From Ramlibacter agri (GTDB lineage Bacteria > Pseudomonadota > Gammaproteobacteria > Burkholderiales > Burkholderiaceae_C): DNA of 64,000 nucleotides. The stretch's first letter is position 1, and each line of letters starts with the position of its first letter. Location of the stretch: the NCBI RefSeq assembly GCF_012927085.1, contig NZ_JABBFX010000003.1, positions 1-64,000 on the forward strand, read 5' to 3'. Below the pieces are notes generated by a model. That model searched no databases. It was not told the DNA's origin and saw only the letters and a program-made list of their open reading frames with translations. The translations under genes and the position numbers were made by a program. Below, in pieces: positions 43,918 to 52,054 of the stretch.

Positions 43918-44882
43918 TCGCCCTTGATGTTCCCCTGGCGAATCACCTTGCCCCAGCGGGCGTAGTCTTCGGAGACCACCTTGTCCATCTCCTTGCTGCC
44001 GCCGCAGGTGACGAGCGCGCCCAGGCCCTTGAAGCGCTCCTGCGTCTCGGGCAGGTTGCACACCGCCTGGATCTCGGCGGACAGCTTCTCGACGACCGCC
44101 GCGGGCGTCTTCGCCGGCGCCATCAGGCCCACCCACACGGGCACTTCCAGGCCCTTGAAGCCGCTGGCCTCGTTCATGGTGGGCACGCCCGGCAGGTTGG
44201 ACAGGTGCTGCGTGGTGAAGGACGCCAGCACGCGCGCCTTCTTGTCCTGCGCCATTGGGTCGATGGACGCGGAGCTGGTCACGATCATGGAGACCTGGCC
44301 GCCCATCAGGTCGGTGATGGCGGGCGCGGCGCCGCGATAGGGCACGTGCAGGAACTTCACGCCCGCGGTCTGCGCGAGCAGCTCGCCCGTCAGGTGCGAG
44401 ATGGTGCCGTTGCCGGTGGAGGCGTAGCTCACCTGGCCCGGGCGCGCCTTGGCGTCCTTCAGCACGTCGGCCACGCTTTGGTAGGGGCTCTGCGCGCGCA
44501 CCGCCAGGGTCATGGGCGTGTCGGCCACGATGGCCACCGACACGAAGTCCTTGCGCGCGTCGTAGGGCAGCTTGGCATTGAGGTGGGGCGCGATCGAGAT
44601 GGCGCCGCCGGTGGCCAGCAGCAGCGTGTTGCCGTCCGGCGCGGCCTTGGCCACGGCATCGGCCGCGATCTCGCCGCCGGCGCCCGCCTTGTTGTCGATC
44701 ACCACCGGCACGCCCAGGCGGGCCTGCAGCTTGGTGCCCAGGTAGCGGCCAATGACGTCCTGCGCGCCGCCGGCCGCGAAGGGCACGACGATGTGCAGCG
44801 GCTGGCCGGAGGAGGCAGGCGCCTGGGCGAAGGATGCCGCGCTGGCGAGCAGCGTGGCGGACAGGAGCAGCTTGTTCATCAT
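43914..44882 (-). CDS. Bug/TctC-family periplasmic binding protein
   Basis: A 322-residue exported receptor (signal MNKLLLSATLLASAASFAQA). Family motifs: IVVPFAAGGAQDVIGRYLGTKL, VVIDNKAGAGGEIAADAVA, and SYASTGNGTISHLTGELLAQ. Translation is coupled to the following opine-dehydrogenase-like gene through an ATGA overlap. This is the third Bug protein in 10 kb. No TctA/TctB gene is nearby. Confidence 0.92.
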   Translation of the reverse strand: MMNKLLLSATLLASAASFAQAPASSGQPLHIVVPFAAGGAQDVIGRYLGTKLQARLGVPVVIDNKAGAGGEIAADAVAKAAPDGNTLLLATGGAISIAPHLNAKLPYDARKDFVSVAIVADTPMTLAVRAQSPYQSVADVLKDAKARPGQVSYASTGNGTISHLTGELLAQTAGVKFLHVPYRGAAPAITDLMGGQVSMIVTSSASIDPMAQDKKARVLASFTTQHLSNLPGVPTMNEASGFKGLEVPVWVGLMAPAKTPAAVVEKLSAEIQAVCNLPETQERFKGLGALVTCGGSKEMDKVVSEDYARWGKVIRQGNIKGE

Positions 44883-44901
44883 CCCGTATTTGTACCGTAA
44901 T

Positions 44902-45111
44902 TCAGCGGACGCGCCGGCGGTTGGCGACCATGCGGTCGTGCAGGCGCGTGATGATGCGGCTGCCCGTGGACGTCAGCAGGAAGGGAAAGACGCTGTGCAC
45001 GAAGGCGGCGCCGGCGCCGGCCAGCATTGCGCCGGCAAAGGACAGCGAGGCGCCCATGTGCTCCCAGTAGCTCTCGCCCACGCTGCGGGGGTGTTCGGTG
45101 AAGGCTTTCAT
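44902..45111 (-). CDS. small DUF6356-like protein
   Basis: A 69-residue protein. TEHPRSVGESYWEHM at the N-terminus, a hydrophobic segment FAGAMLAGAGAAFVHSVFPFLL, and SRIITRLHDRM at the end match the small DUF6356 family as I recall it. It is probably an inner-membrane protein with one helix. Function unknown. It lies 19 bases upstream of the Bug gene start on the same strand and is divergent from the AsnC regulator. Confidence 0.75.
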   Translation of the reverse strand: MKAFTEHPRSVGESYWEHMGASLSFAGAMLAGAGAAFVHSVFPFLLTSTGSRIITRLHDRMVANRRRVR

Positions 45112-45204
45112 GGCTGGAAAGTCTAGGTGCGAGGGCGGGCAATTCGATTGCCTTTTGCGGCCCGGCTCGCAGGGGCGTGGAGCATTCTGTTCTACGATCC
45201 GGCG

Positions 45205-45217
45205 GATTCCTGGAATC
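45205..45217 (+). promoter_or_regulatory. dyad upstream of AsnC-type gene
   Basis: GATTCC-T-GGAATC (45205-45217) is a perfect 13-base inverted repeat 21 bases before the AsnC-type start codon, in the divergent interval shared with the small DUF6356-like gene. It is a candidate autoregulatory site. Confidence 0.45.
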
Positions 45218-45238
45218 AAATTGCCCCAAGCGCCAAAA

Positions 45239-45700
45239 ATGGACAAATTCGACCGCGCCATCCTCGACGCCCTGCAGGCCGACGCCAGCCTGCCCATCGC
45301 CGAACTCGCCGAGCGCATCGGCCTCACCGCCACGCCTTGCTGGCGCCGCGTGCAGCGGCTGGAGGCGCAGGGCATCATCCGCAAGCGGGTGGCGCTGCTC
45401 GATGCGCGCAAGCTCAATCTGGGCGTGACGGTGTTCGTGTCGGTGCGCACCAGCCACCACAGCGCGGACTGGCTCAAGTCCTTCCACAAGCTGGTGTCCT
45501 CCGTGCCGGAGGTGGTGGAGTTCTACCGGATGGCGGGCCAGACCGACTACCTGCTGAAGGTGGTCGTGCCCGACATCGCCGCCTACGACCGCGTCTACAA
45601 GCGGCTGATCCAGGGCACCGACCTGGCCGACGTGAGTTCCAGCTTCGCCATGGAGGAGATCAAGTGCACCTCGCGGCTGCCGCTGGACTACGCGGACTGA
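45239..45700 (+). CDS. Lrp/AsnC-family regulator
   Basis: A 153-residue regulator. The HTH is LDALQADASLPIAELAERIGLTATPCWRRVQRLEAQGIIRK; the C-terminal RAM ligand domain follows (VPEVVEFYRMAGQTDYLLKVVVPDIAAYDRV). Members bind amino acids. Neighbouring opine-dehydrogenase-like and ornithine cyclodeaminase-like genes suggest an amino-acid effector. It may act through the 45205-45217 dyad. Confidence 0.92.
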   Translation: MDKFDRAILDALQADASLPIAELAERIGLTATPCWRRVQRLEAQGIIRKRVALLDARKLNLGVTVFVSVRTSHHSADWLKSFHKLVSSVPEVVEFYRMAGQTDYLLKVVVPDIAAYDRVYKRLIQGTDLADVSSSFAMEEIKCTSRLPLDYAD

Positions 45701-45706
45701 GCCGCC

Positions 45707-46801
45707 TCAGGCCGGCAGGCGCAGCATCCGCTCCAGGTTGCCGCCCAGGATGCCGATCCGGTCCTGCTCCGGCAGGTCGGTGGAAGTCGCGATGATGTCC
45801 GCCGTCTCCGGCCAGTTGTAGGGCATGTCCGAGCCGTAGACCACGTGGTCGGCGCCGCAGGTGGCGACGAGGTGGCGCAGGCCCTCGTGCGAGAAGACCA
45901 TGGAGTCCACGTACAGCTGGTCGCGAAAGTACTCCGCCGGCTGGCGCTTGTTGGCGCACTTCGCCAGCGGCCGCGACGCACAGGCGACGTCCGTGCGTCC
46001 CAGGTAGGAAGCAATGTAGCCGCCGCCATGGGCGAGGATCACCTTCAGCTTGGGGAAGCGATCCAGCGTGCCGTCGAAGATCATGCGCGACGCGAACAGG
46101 GTGGTCTCCAGCGGGTTGCCGATCACATTGATCAGGTCGCCGCGGCCGTCGAAGCCACCCGGCTTGACCAGGTTCTCGGCCCCGCCGGGGTGCATGAAGA
46201 CCGGCACGTCCAGCTCCTGCGCCTTGGCCCAGAACGGGTCGTATTCGGGGCCGGACGGGACGCGCCCGTTGACGTGCCCGCCGACCGAGGCGCCGCGGGC
46301 GCCCAGCGTCTTCACGGCGTATTCGAGCTGCTGCGCGGCGAGCTCGGGGTGCTGCAGCGCCGGCGAGCTCAGGAAGAAGAAGCGCCCTGGGTGTTTCGCG
46401 ACGATGTCGCGCAAGCCTTCGTCCTGGAAGCGGATGAAGCGTGCGGCATCGTCGGGCGTGGCCGGATACCACCAATACTGGTTGACGCTGAGGACGCCGA
46501 CGTCGATGCCGCGCGCGTCCATCTGCGCGATGCGCGCATCGCCGATCGTGAGCGAGCGGGCGATGGGCGTGCCCTCGGCCGGGTTCGCGGCGGCAGCCAG
46601 TTCGCCCGCGTTGATCATGCGGGCCGAACCCGGCACGTAGCAATGCGCGTGGATGTCGATGACGCGGGCGGGGCGGGCGCCGACGGCGATGCGCTTGCGG
46701 GTGGCAGGCTGCGCGAAAACGCGAGGTGCCGCCGGCAGCAGCGACAGGCCGGCGCCGAGCAGCAGGCTGCGGCGGGCGGAATTCGGGGCGGGGTGATCCA
46801 T
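45707..46801 (-). CDS. amidohydrolase (ACMSD-like), Tat-exported
   Basis: A 364-residue protein with a twin-arginine-type leader (NSARRSLLLGAGLSLLPAAPRVFA). The amidohydrolase-2 fold is shown by VIDIHAHCYVPG (metal His pair), FMHPGGAENL, VILAHGGGYIASYLGR and YGSDMPYNW (catalytic Asp). ACMSD/gamma-resorcylate-type enzymes decarboxylate or hydrolyse aromatic acids; export is unusual for that group. Substrate unknown. It converges on the AsnC gene. Confidence 0.85.
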   Translation of the reverse strand: MDHPAPNSARRSLLLGAGLSLLPAAPRVFAQPATRKRIAVGARPARVIDIHAHCYVPGSARMINAGELAAAANPAEGTPIARSLTIGDARIAQMDARGIDVGVLSVNQYWWYPATPDDAARFIRFQDEGLRDIVAKHPGRFFFLSSPALQHPELAAQQLEYAVKTLGARGASVGGHVNGRVPSGPEYDPFWAKAQELDVPVFMHPGGAENLVKPGGFDGRGDLINVIGNPLETTLFASRMIFDGTLDRFPKLKVILAHGGGYIASYLGRTDVACASRPLAKCANKRQPAEYFRDQLYVDSMVFSHEGLRHLVATCGADHVVYGSDMPYNWPETADIIATSTDLPEQDRIGILGGNLERMLRLPA

Positions 46802-46892
46802 GGTGTCTCCTCTCTACGGCTCTTGATGGCCGGGCCATGATACGAAGCGCGCGGCGGAACGCAACCGGGGTGTGCCCGGTACCATCGATCCC

Positions 46893-47840
46893 ATGCAAGT
46901 CCTGGATGCTGCCGCTACCCGCGCCGCCTTGCCCTTCGAGCGCCTGGTGCCCGCCTTGCGCGAACTGTTTGCCAAAGGTTGCACGGTGCCACCGCGCCAG
47001 GTGCTGGACCTGGGCAGCTTCACCTCGCTGGTGATGCCCGCCTGGGCCGAGGGGCGCTACTACGGCGTCAAGGTGATCAACATCGCGCCCGGCAACGCGT
47101 CGCGCGGCCTGCCCGGGCTGCATGCGAGCTACCTGCTGTTCGATGGCGTGACCGGCGTGCCGGTGGCGCTGCTCGATGGCGACGAGATCACGGCGCGGCG
47201 CACGGCCGCGGCTTCGGCGCTGGCCGCTTCCTGCCTGGCGCGCGAGGACGCGCGACACCTGTTGGTGGTCGGCGCCGGCCGCATCGCGCGGCTGCTGCCG
47301 GCGGCGCATGCCGTGGTGCGGCCGCTGGAGCGCGTGAGCGTCTGGGCGCGAGATGCCGCCAAGGCGCAGGCGCTGGCGGCGCAATGGCGCGAGGAAGGCT
47401 TCGATGCCCATGTGGCGACCGACCTCGTCCTGTCCTGCCGGGCCGCCGACATCGTGAGCTGCGCCACCTTGGCGACCGAGCCGGTGGTGCAGGGCGCCTG
47501 GCTGGCTCCGGGCAGCCACCTCGACCTGATCGGCAGTTTCACGCCGGCCATGCGCGAGGCGGACGATGCCTGCTTCGCCGGCGCCGCGCTGTACCTCGAC
47601 ACGGAAGAGGCGCTGAAGAAAAGCGGTGAACTGCTGGGGCCGATGGCGCGCGGGGTGTTTCGCGCCGAGGACGTGCGCGGCACTCTGGAGCAGTTGGCGC
47701 GCGGCGAGGTGCGGGGACGGCGCAGCAAGGAAGAGCGCACCGTATTCAAGTCGGTGGGGACGGCGCTGGAAGACCTGGCGGCGGCGATGCTGGTCGTCGG
47801 GGAGAATGGGCGCCCTGGATCCCCGCCTTCGCGGGGATGA
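46893..47840 (+). CDS. ornithine cyclodeaminase/mu-crystallin-family protein
   Basis: A 315-residue NAD(P)-binding protein. VPPRQVLDLGSFTSLVMPAW...YYGVKVINIAPGN and VALLDGDEITARRTAAASALAASCLAREDARHLLVVGAGRIARLL match the family; GAGRIA is the dinucleotide loop. Activities include ornithine cyclodeaminase and delta-1-pyrroline-2-carboxylate reductase. The last ~10 residues and the stop codon are encoded by a dispersed hairpin repeat. The start at 46893 is preferred over a GTG at 46872. A RidA gene follows ten bases later. Confidence 0.85.
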   Translation: MQVLDAAATRAALPFERLVPALRELFAKGCTVPPRQVLDLGSFTSLVMPAWAEGRYYGVKVINIAPGNASRGLPGLHASYLLFDGVTGVPVALLDGDEITARRTAAASALAASCLAREDARHLLVVGAGRIARLLPAAHAVVRPLERVSVWARDAAKAQALAAQWREEGFDAHVATDLVLSCRAADIVSCATLATEPVVQGAWLAPGSHLDLIGSFTPAMREADDACFAGAALYLDTEEALKKSGELLGPMARGVFRAEDVRGTLEQLARGEVRGRRSKEERTVFKSVGTALEDLAAAMLVVGENGRPGSPPSRG

Positions 47841-47844
47841 CGAC
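47815..47844 (+). repeat. REP-like hairpin repeat
   Basis: ATCCCCGC-CTTC-GCGGGGAT (47819-47838), flanked by CTGG and GACGAC, matches a widespread betaproteobacterial/Xanthomonas intergenic repeat type. It supplies the TGA stop (47838-47840) of the preceding gene and sits just before the RidA start. Confidence 0.7.
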
Positions 47845-47850
47845 ACGCAC

Positions 47851-48198
47851 ATGAACATCCAACGCTTCGACGTCGGTGCCCGCCTCTCCGAGATGGCGGT
47901 GCACAACGGCACCATCTACCTTGCCGGCCAGGTGCCGGACGACGCCACGCAGGACATCCGCGGCCAGACGCAGCAGGTGCTGGGCATGGTCGACAAGCTG
48001 CTGGCGCGCGCCGGCTCCGACAAGACGAAGATCCTGATGGCGCAGATCTTCCTGGCGGACCTGGCCGATTTCGACGGCATGAACGCCGCGTGGGACGCCT
48101 GGATCCCGGCCGGCAACACGCCGCCGCGCGCCACGGTGCAGGCGAAGCTGGGCAAGCCCGACTGGCGCATCGAGATCGTCGTCACGGCCGCGGCCTGA
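47851..48198 (+). CDS. RidA-family enamine/imine deaminase
   Basis: A 115-residue protein of the YjgF/YER057c/UK114 family. Motifs: LAGQVPDDATQDIRGQTQQVLGMVDKLL and the family core TPPRATVQAKLGKPDWRIEIVVTA, whose Arg binds the carboxylate of substrates. It hydrolyses reactive enamine/imine intermediates. Neighbouring cyclodeaminase-like and opine-dehydrogenase-like enzymes handle imino acids, which fits. The ribosome site region is occupied by the hairpin repeat, so expression may be coupled to the upstream gene. Confidence 0.9.
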   Translation: MNIQRFDVGARLSEMAVHNGTIYLAGQVPDDATQDIRGQTQQVLGMVDKLLARAGSDKTKILMAQIFLADLADFDGMNAAWDAWIPAGNTPPRATVQAKLGKPDWRIEIVVTAAA

Positions 48199-48220
48199 GG
48201 CCGCAACACCGGAGCGCACC

Positions 48221-48496
48221 ATGGCCATCGAACTGCCCAAGGACCTGCGCCAGCAGGCCATCGCCTCCATCGAGCGCTACTTCGCCGAGAACATGGAAGA
48301 GCGCATCGGCAACGTCGCCGCCGGCGCGCTGCTCGGCTTCTTCCTGGAGGAGATCGGGCCCGCCATCTACAACAAGGGCGTGCTCGACGTGCAGGAGCGC
48401 CTGCAGACGCGCGTCTCGGAGATCGACCTCGAGGTGCACGAGGACGAGTTCCAGTACTGGCGGCGCTTCGAGAAGGCCAGGCGCGGCAAGTCCTGA
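48221..48496 (+). CDS. DUF2164-family protein
   Basis: A 91-residue protein of the DUF2164 family: LRQQAIASIERYFAENMEERIGN and AAGALLGFFLEEIGPAIYN, ending in FQYWRRFEK. It has a helical, acidic character without a signal peptide. Function unknown. It sits between RidA and the TPP riboswitch of the thiamin operon. Confidence 0.9.
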   Translation: MAIELPKDLRQQAIASIERYFAENMEERIGNVAAGALLGFFLEEIGPAIYNKGVLDVQERLQTRVSEIDLEVHEDEFQYWRRFEKARRGKS

Positions 48497-48518
48497 GCGC
48501 CTGTGTCACAATGCCCTT

Positions 48519-48600
48519 GCTCCGGGGTGTACGCGCCAGCGTGCTGAGATCCAGACCCGTGAACTTGAACCGGCTCATACCGGCGGAAGAAGAGCAGTCT
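48519..48600 (+). promoter_or_regulatory. TPP riboswitch (THI element) upstream of thiD
   Basis: The conserved THI-box features are in order: CCGGGGTG near 48522, GCTGAGAT at 48543-48550, ACCCGTGAACTTGAACCGG around 48555-48573, and ATACCGGCGGAAGAAGAGC to the 3' end. These form the pyrimidine- and pyrophosphate-binding helices for thiamin pyrophosphate. It lies ~70 bases before the thiD start, and a small hairpin (TTCGCTCGCGAA, near 48648-48659) directly precedes the AAGGAG ribosome site. High TPP should lower expression of the whole thiD-thiE operon. Confidence 0.93.
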
Positions 48601-48669
48601 CCCTGACCCGTCAGCGGTCGCGGGGGCGTTTCCCTTCGGAGCAAAGCATTCGCTCGCGAAGGAGCCCCC

Positions 48670-49509
48670 TTGGACACAGCATCCCCATCCCGCTATCCGC
48701 GCGTCCTGAGCATTGCCGGCTCCGACAGCGGCGGCGGCGCCGGCATCCAGGCCGACCTCAAGACCTTTGCCGCGCTGGGCTGCTTCGGCATGACGGCCAT
48801 CACGGCCTTGACGGCGCAGAACACGCGCGGCGTGCGGTCCATCCACGCGGTGCCGCTGCAGATCCTGTCTGACCAGATCGACGCCGTGGTCGAGGACATC
48901 GGCGTCGACGCCGTCAAGATCGGCATGCTGCATTCCGCCGACACCGTGCGCACCGTCGCCGCCGCGCTGCAACGCCACCAGCTGCGCACGGTGGTGCTGG
49001 ACCCGGTGATGATCGCCACCAGCGGCGCCGTGCTGATCGATACCGATGCGGTGGCCGTGCTGGTGCGCGAGCTGTTCCCGCTGGCCAGGTTGGTCACGCC
49101 CAATCTCGACGAGGCCGCCCACCTGGTCGGCCGCCAGCTCGAAAGCGAAGCGGACATGGAAGCGGCAGCGCGCCAGCTGCTGGCGATGGGCGCCCCGGCC
49201 GTACTGGTGAAAGGCGGCCACCTGGCCGGCGACACGGTCAGCGACCTGCTGCTGGCCGAGGGCGGCGCGCCCGTGTGGATGCGCGACGCCCGCATCGCCA
49301 CCATCAACAGCCACGGCACCGGCTGCACGCTGTCCAGCGCCATCGCGGCGCGGCTCGCCCTGGGTGACGCGCTGCGGGACGCCGTGCAGCGCGCGCGGGC
49401 TTTCGTGCGCGGCGCGCTGCAGGCCGGCGCGGGCGTGCGCACCGGCGGCGGCAATGGGCCACTCAACCACGGCTTCGCTCCCGAAGCCATGCGCGTGCTC
49501 GCGTCATGA
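48670..49509 (+). CDS. thiD: hydroxymethylpyrimidine/phosphomethylpyrimidine kinase
   Basis: A 279-residue ribokinase-fold enzyme that phosphorylates HMP to HMP-P and then HMP-PP. The N-terminal SIAGSDSGGGAGIQADLKTF is diagnostic, followed by GCFGMTAITALTAQNTRGV, LDPVMIATSGA and the anion-hole loop INSHGTGCTLSSAIAA. The start is TTG at 48670, six bases after AAGGAG. It is the first gene after the TPP riboswitch, and its stop overlaps the LuxE-like start by four bases. Confidence 0.96.
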   Translation: MDTASPSRYPRVLSIAGSDSGGGAGIQADLKTFAALGCFGMTAITALTAQNTRGVRSIHAVPLQILSDQIDAVVEDIGVDAVKIGMLHSADTVRTVAAALQRHQLRTVVLDPVMIATSGAVLIDTDAVAVLVRELFPLARLVTPNLDEAAHLVGRQLESEADMEAAARQLLAMGAPAVLVKGGHLAGDTVSDLLLAEGGAPVWMRDARIATINSHGTGCTLSSAIAARLALGDALRDAVQRARAFVRGALQAGAGVRTGGGNGPLNHGFAPEAMRVLAS

Positions 49510-50600
49510 GCCTCACGCCCGCAGCCAGCGAGTTGGTCGAAGCCGTCCTTGCCTTCATCGGGCAGGACGGCTGCAGCGACGCCGAATTCGATGCGCTGGC
49601 CTTGCGCCTGTTCGCATTCCAGCACGCGAACAACGAAGCCTTCCGCCGCTTCTGCCAACGCCGCGGCGCCACGCCGCGCACCGTCAAGAGCTGGCGCGAG
49701 ATCCCGGCGGTGCCGATCTCCGCCTTCAAGGAAGTGACGCTCAGCAGCCTGCCGGCGGCGCAGGCGCAGCGCGTCTTCATGACCAGCGGCACCACGCGCA
49801 AGGAAGTGAAGGGCCGGCACTACCACCCGAGCATCGCGGTCTACGACCGCTCGATGACCAAGAACTTCGGCGCGCGCTTCATGGCTGGCGCCGAGCGCCT
49901 GCCCATGGCCATCCTGTTTCCGGGCGAGCAGGACCTGCCCAACTCCTCGCTGGCGCACTACCTGGCGCTGGCTGTCGCGCATTGCGGCAGCGAAGACAGC
50001 CATGTCTTCGTCACGCCCGAAGGCATGGACAGCGCCGGCCTGCGCGCCTGGCTGCGGGCACGCGCAGCCGAAGGCCGGCCCTGCGCCGTGCTGGGTGCGA
50101 GTTATGCCTTCGTTCACCTGGTGGACGAACTGCGGCGCGCCGGCGAGAGCTTCCACCTGCCGGCGGGCAGCCGCATCCTGGACACCGGTGGCTACAAGGG
50201 CCAGGCGCGCGAGCTGCCGCTGGAAGACTTCTATGTCGGCCTGCAGGACGCCTTCGGCGTGCCGCGCGAGCGCTGCATCAACATGTACGGCATGACGGAG
50301 CTGAGCACGCAGCTCTACGACGATGGCAACGTGCTGGTGCCTTCGGTGAAGTCGGGGCCGCACTGGATCCGCTCGCGCCTGCTCGATCCGCTGACCGGGC
50401 GCGAGGTGGCGCAGGGCCAACGCGGCGTGCTGGCGCACTGCGACTTGGGCAACTTCAACTCGGTGACGACCATCCTCACGGAGGACGTCGGGGTCGGCGT
50501 TGCCACGGGGGGGGTCCTGCTGCTGGGGCGCGCCGAAGGCGCCGAAGCGAAGGGTTGCTCGCTCGCCGTCGAAGAGTTCCTGCGGGCGAACGCGCCATGA
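49506..50600 (+). CDS. LuxE-like acyl-protein synthetase (acid-activating)
   Basis: A 364-residue member of the LuxE/PaaK acyl-protein synthetase family. The nucleotide-binding loop is FMTSGTTRKEVKGRHYH, and NMYGMTELSTQLYDD is the ANL adenylation motif. A conserved C-terminal Cys (C351 in AKGCSLAVEEFL) matches the acyl-carrying Cys of LuxE. Known LuxE activates a carboxylic acid with ATP and passes the acyl group to LuxC. It is locked by four-base overlaps between thiD and the LuxC-like gene, so it should be under TPP-riboswitch control. No luciferase gene is present, so its acid is probably not for bioluminescence. Confidence 0.88.
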   Translation: MSLTPAASELVEAVLAFIGQDGCSDAEFDALALRLFAFQHANNEAFRRFCQRRGATPRTVKSWREIPAVPISAFKEVTLSSLPAAQAQRVFMTSGTTRKEVKGRHYHPSIAVYDRSMTKNFGARFMAGAERLPMAILFPGEQDLPNSSLAHYLALAVAHCGSEDSHVFVTPEGMDSAGLRAWLRARAAEGRPCAVLGASYAFVHLVDELRRAGESFHLPAGSRILDTGGYKGQARELPLEDFYVGLQDAFGVPRERCINMYGMTELSTQLYDDGNVLVPSVKSGPHWIRSRLLDPLTGREVAQGQRGVLAHCDLGNFNSVTTILTEDVGVGVATGGVLLLGRAEGAEAKGCSLAVEEFLRANAP

Positions 50601-52054
50601 CGCAAGCCTGGCGCGCCGGCTACCTGCCCGGACTCGCGGAAGGCGAGGTGCAATGGCACGCGCTCGAATTCAACGGCGTCGCCATCGAAGTGCCTCGCCT
50701 CGCGCCGGCGCAATTGCAGGCGCTGGCTCGGCGCGTGCAGGTGGCTGCGCAACGCGAGCTGCAGCCGCTGCCGGTGTCGCAAGTGATCACCATCCTCGAT
50801 GCTGCGATCGCGCGCCTGCTCGATCCGCGCGATCCTTACCGCCGCGAGGCCGAACGCCTGCTGCCCGCCGTCACCGGCTACGACCCGGAGATGGTGCGGC
50901 TCGGCCTCAGCGCGTACCTGCAGACTTTCCGCGCGCCGCAACTGCACCGCTTCGTCGCCGAGGACTTCGCCAACCCCAAGGTGCTGGACGAGTTCCAGCC
51001 CGCCGCCAAGGGCGGCTGGGTGCGCGCGTTCGGGCCGCAGCTGCTGGTGCACAGCTGGGCCGGCAACGTGCCGGCGCTGCCGCTGTGGAGCCTGGCTTGC
51101 GGGCTGCTGGTGAAGGGCGGCAACGTCGGCAAGCTGCCGAGCGCCGAGCCGGTGTTCGCGAGCCTGTTCGCGCGGCTGCTGGCCGAAGTGCATCCGCCGC
51201 TCGCGGATTGCCTGGCCGTGGTGTGGTGGAAAGGCGGCGACGCGCAGGGCGCGCAGGCGCTGTTCGGCGAGGCCGACACCGTGCTGGCGTACGGCGGCAA
51301 CGAGGCGATTGCGCAAGTGCGGACGCAGGTGCCGGCAAGCACACGTTTCCTCGGCTACGGCCACAAGCTGGGCTTCGGCCTGGTGGCGCGCTCGGCGCTC
51401 GATGCGCAACGCGGGCCGGACAGCGCGCGCGCCGCCGCCCACGACATCGTGCGCTACGAGCAGCAGGGCTGTTACTCGCCGCACTTGTTCTATGTCGAAC
51501 GTGGCGGCGCGGTCGGCCCGCGCGAGTTCGCGCGCTATCTCGCGGCGGAACTTTCCAACCTGCAGCACCGCTTCCCGCGTCGCGCGCTGGCACTCGAAGA
51601 GGCCGCGGCCCTGGCCGGCTGGCGCCAGGCCGCGGAGCTGAAAGCCATGCAGGTGGAACACGCGGACTTGCTGGGCGATGAAGGCACGGCCTGGAGCGTC
51701 GCCTACGTCGATGCGCCGCAAGGGCTCGCGCCCACGGCGGGCGGCCGCAGCATCCTGGTCGCCGCGGTCGATTCGCTGGACCAGGCGGTGGAACTGGTCG
51801 CGCCACACGCACGCTTCCTGCAGACGGCCGGCATCGCCGCCGAACCGCGAGAGCTGTTCCGCCTCGGTGAATCCCTGGGACGCGCCGGCGTTACGCGCAT
51901 CGCGGCGCTGGGTGCGATGACGGCGCCCGAAGCGGGCTGGCACCACGACGGCCGCTTCAACCTGCTGGACCTGGTGCGTATGGTGGAGATCGAGGCCTCC
52001 GCCGAACGCGCGGCCGATGCGCTCGCGCCGTATGCGCAGGAGGACCGGCGATGA
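50597..52054 (+). CDS. LuxC-like acyl-CoA/acyl-protein reductase
   Basis: A 485-residue LuxC-family NAD(P)H-dependent reductase with an aldehyde-dehydrogenase-like fold. The central AFGPQLLVHSWAGNVPALPLWSLACGLLVKGGNVGKLPSAEP region is cofactor-binding. The probable acyl-accepting Cys is C292 in RYEQQGCYSPHLFYVE, in line with the LuxC catalytic Cys. It should reduce a thioester-bound acyl group to an aldehyde. It overlaps the LuxE-like gene and the ABC ATPase gene by four bases each, so this acid-reductase pair belongs to the thiamin operon. Substrate unknown. Confidence 0.88.
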   Translation: MTQAWRAGYLPGLAEGEVQWHALEFNGVAIEVPRLAPAQLQALARRVQVAAQRELQPLPVSQVITILDAAIARLLDPRDPYRREAERLLPAVTGYDPEMVRLGLSAYLQTFRAPQLHRFVAEDFANPKVLDEFQPAAKGGWVRAFGPQLLVHSWAGNVPALPLWSLACGLLVKGGNVGKLPSAEPVFASLFARLLAEVHPPLADCLAVVWWKGGDAQGAQALFGEADTVLAYGGNEAIAQVRTQVPASTRFLGYGHKLGFGLVARSALDAQRGPDSARAAAHDIVRYEQQGCYSPHLFYVERGGAVGPREFARYLAAELSNLQHRFPRRALALEEAAALAGWRQAAELKAMQVEHADLLGDEGTAWSVAYVDAPQGLAPTAGGRSILVAAVDSLDQAVELVAPHARFLQTAGIAAEPRELFRLGESLGRAGVTRIAALGAMTAPEAGWHHDGRFNLLDLVRMVEIEASAERAADALAPYAQEDRR

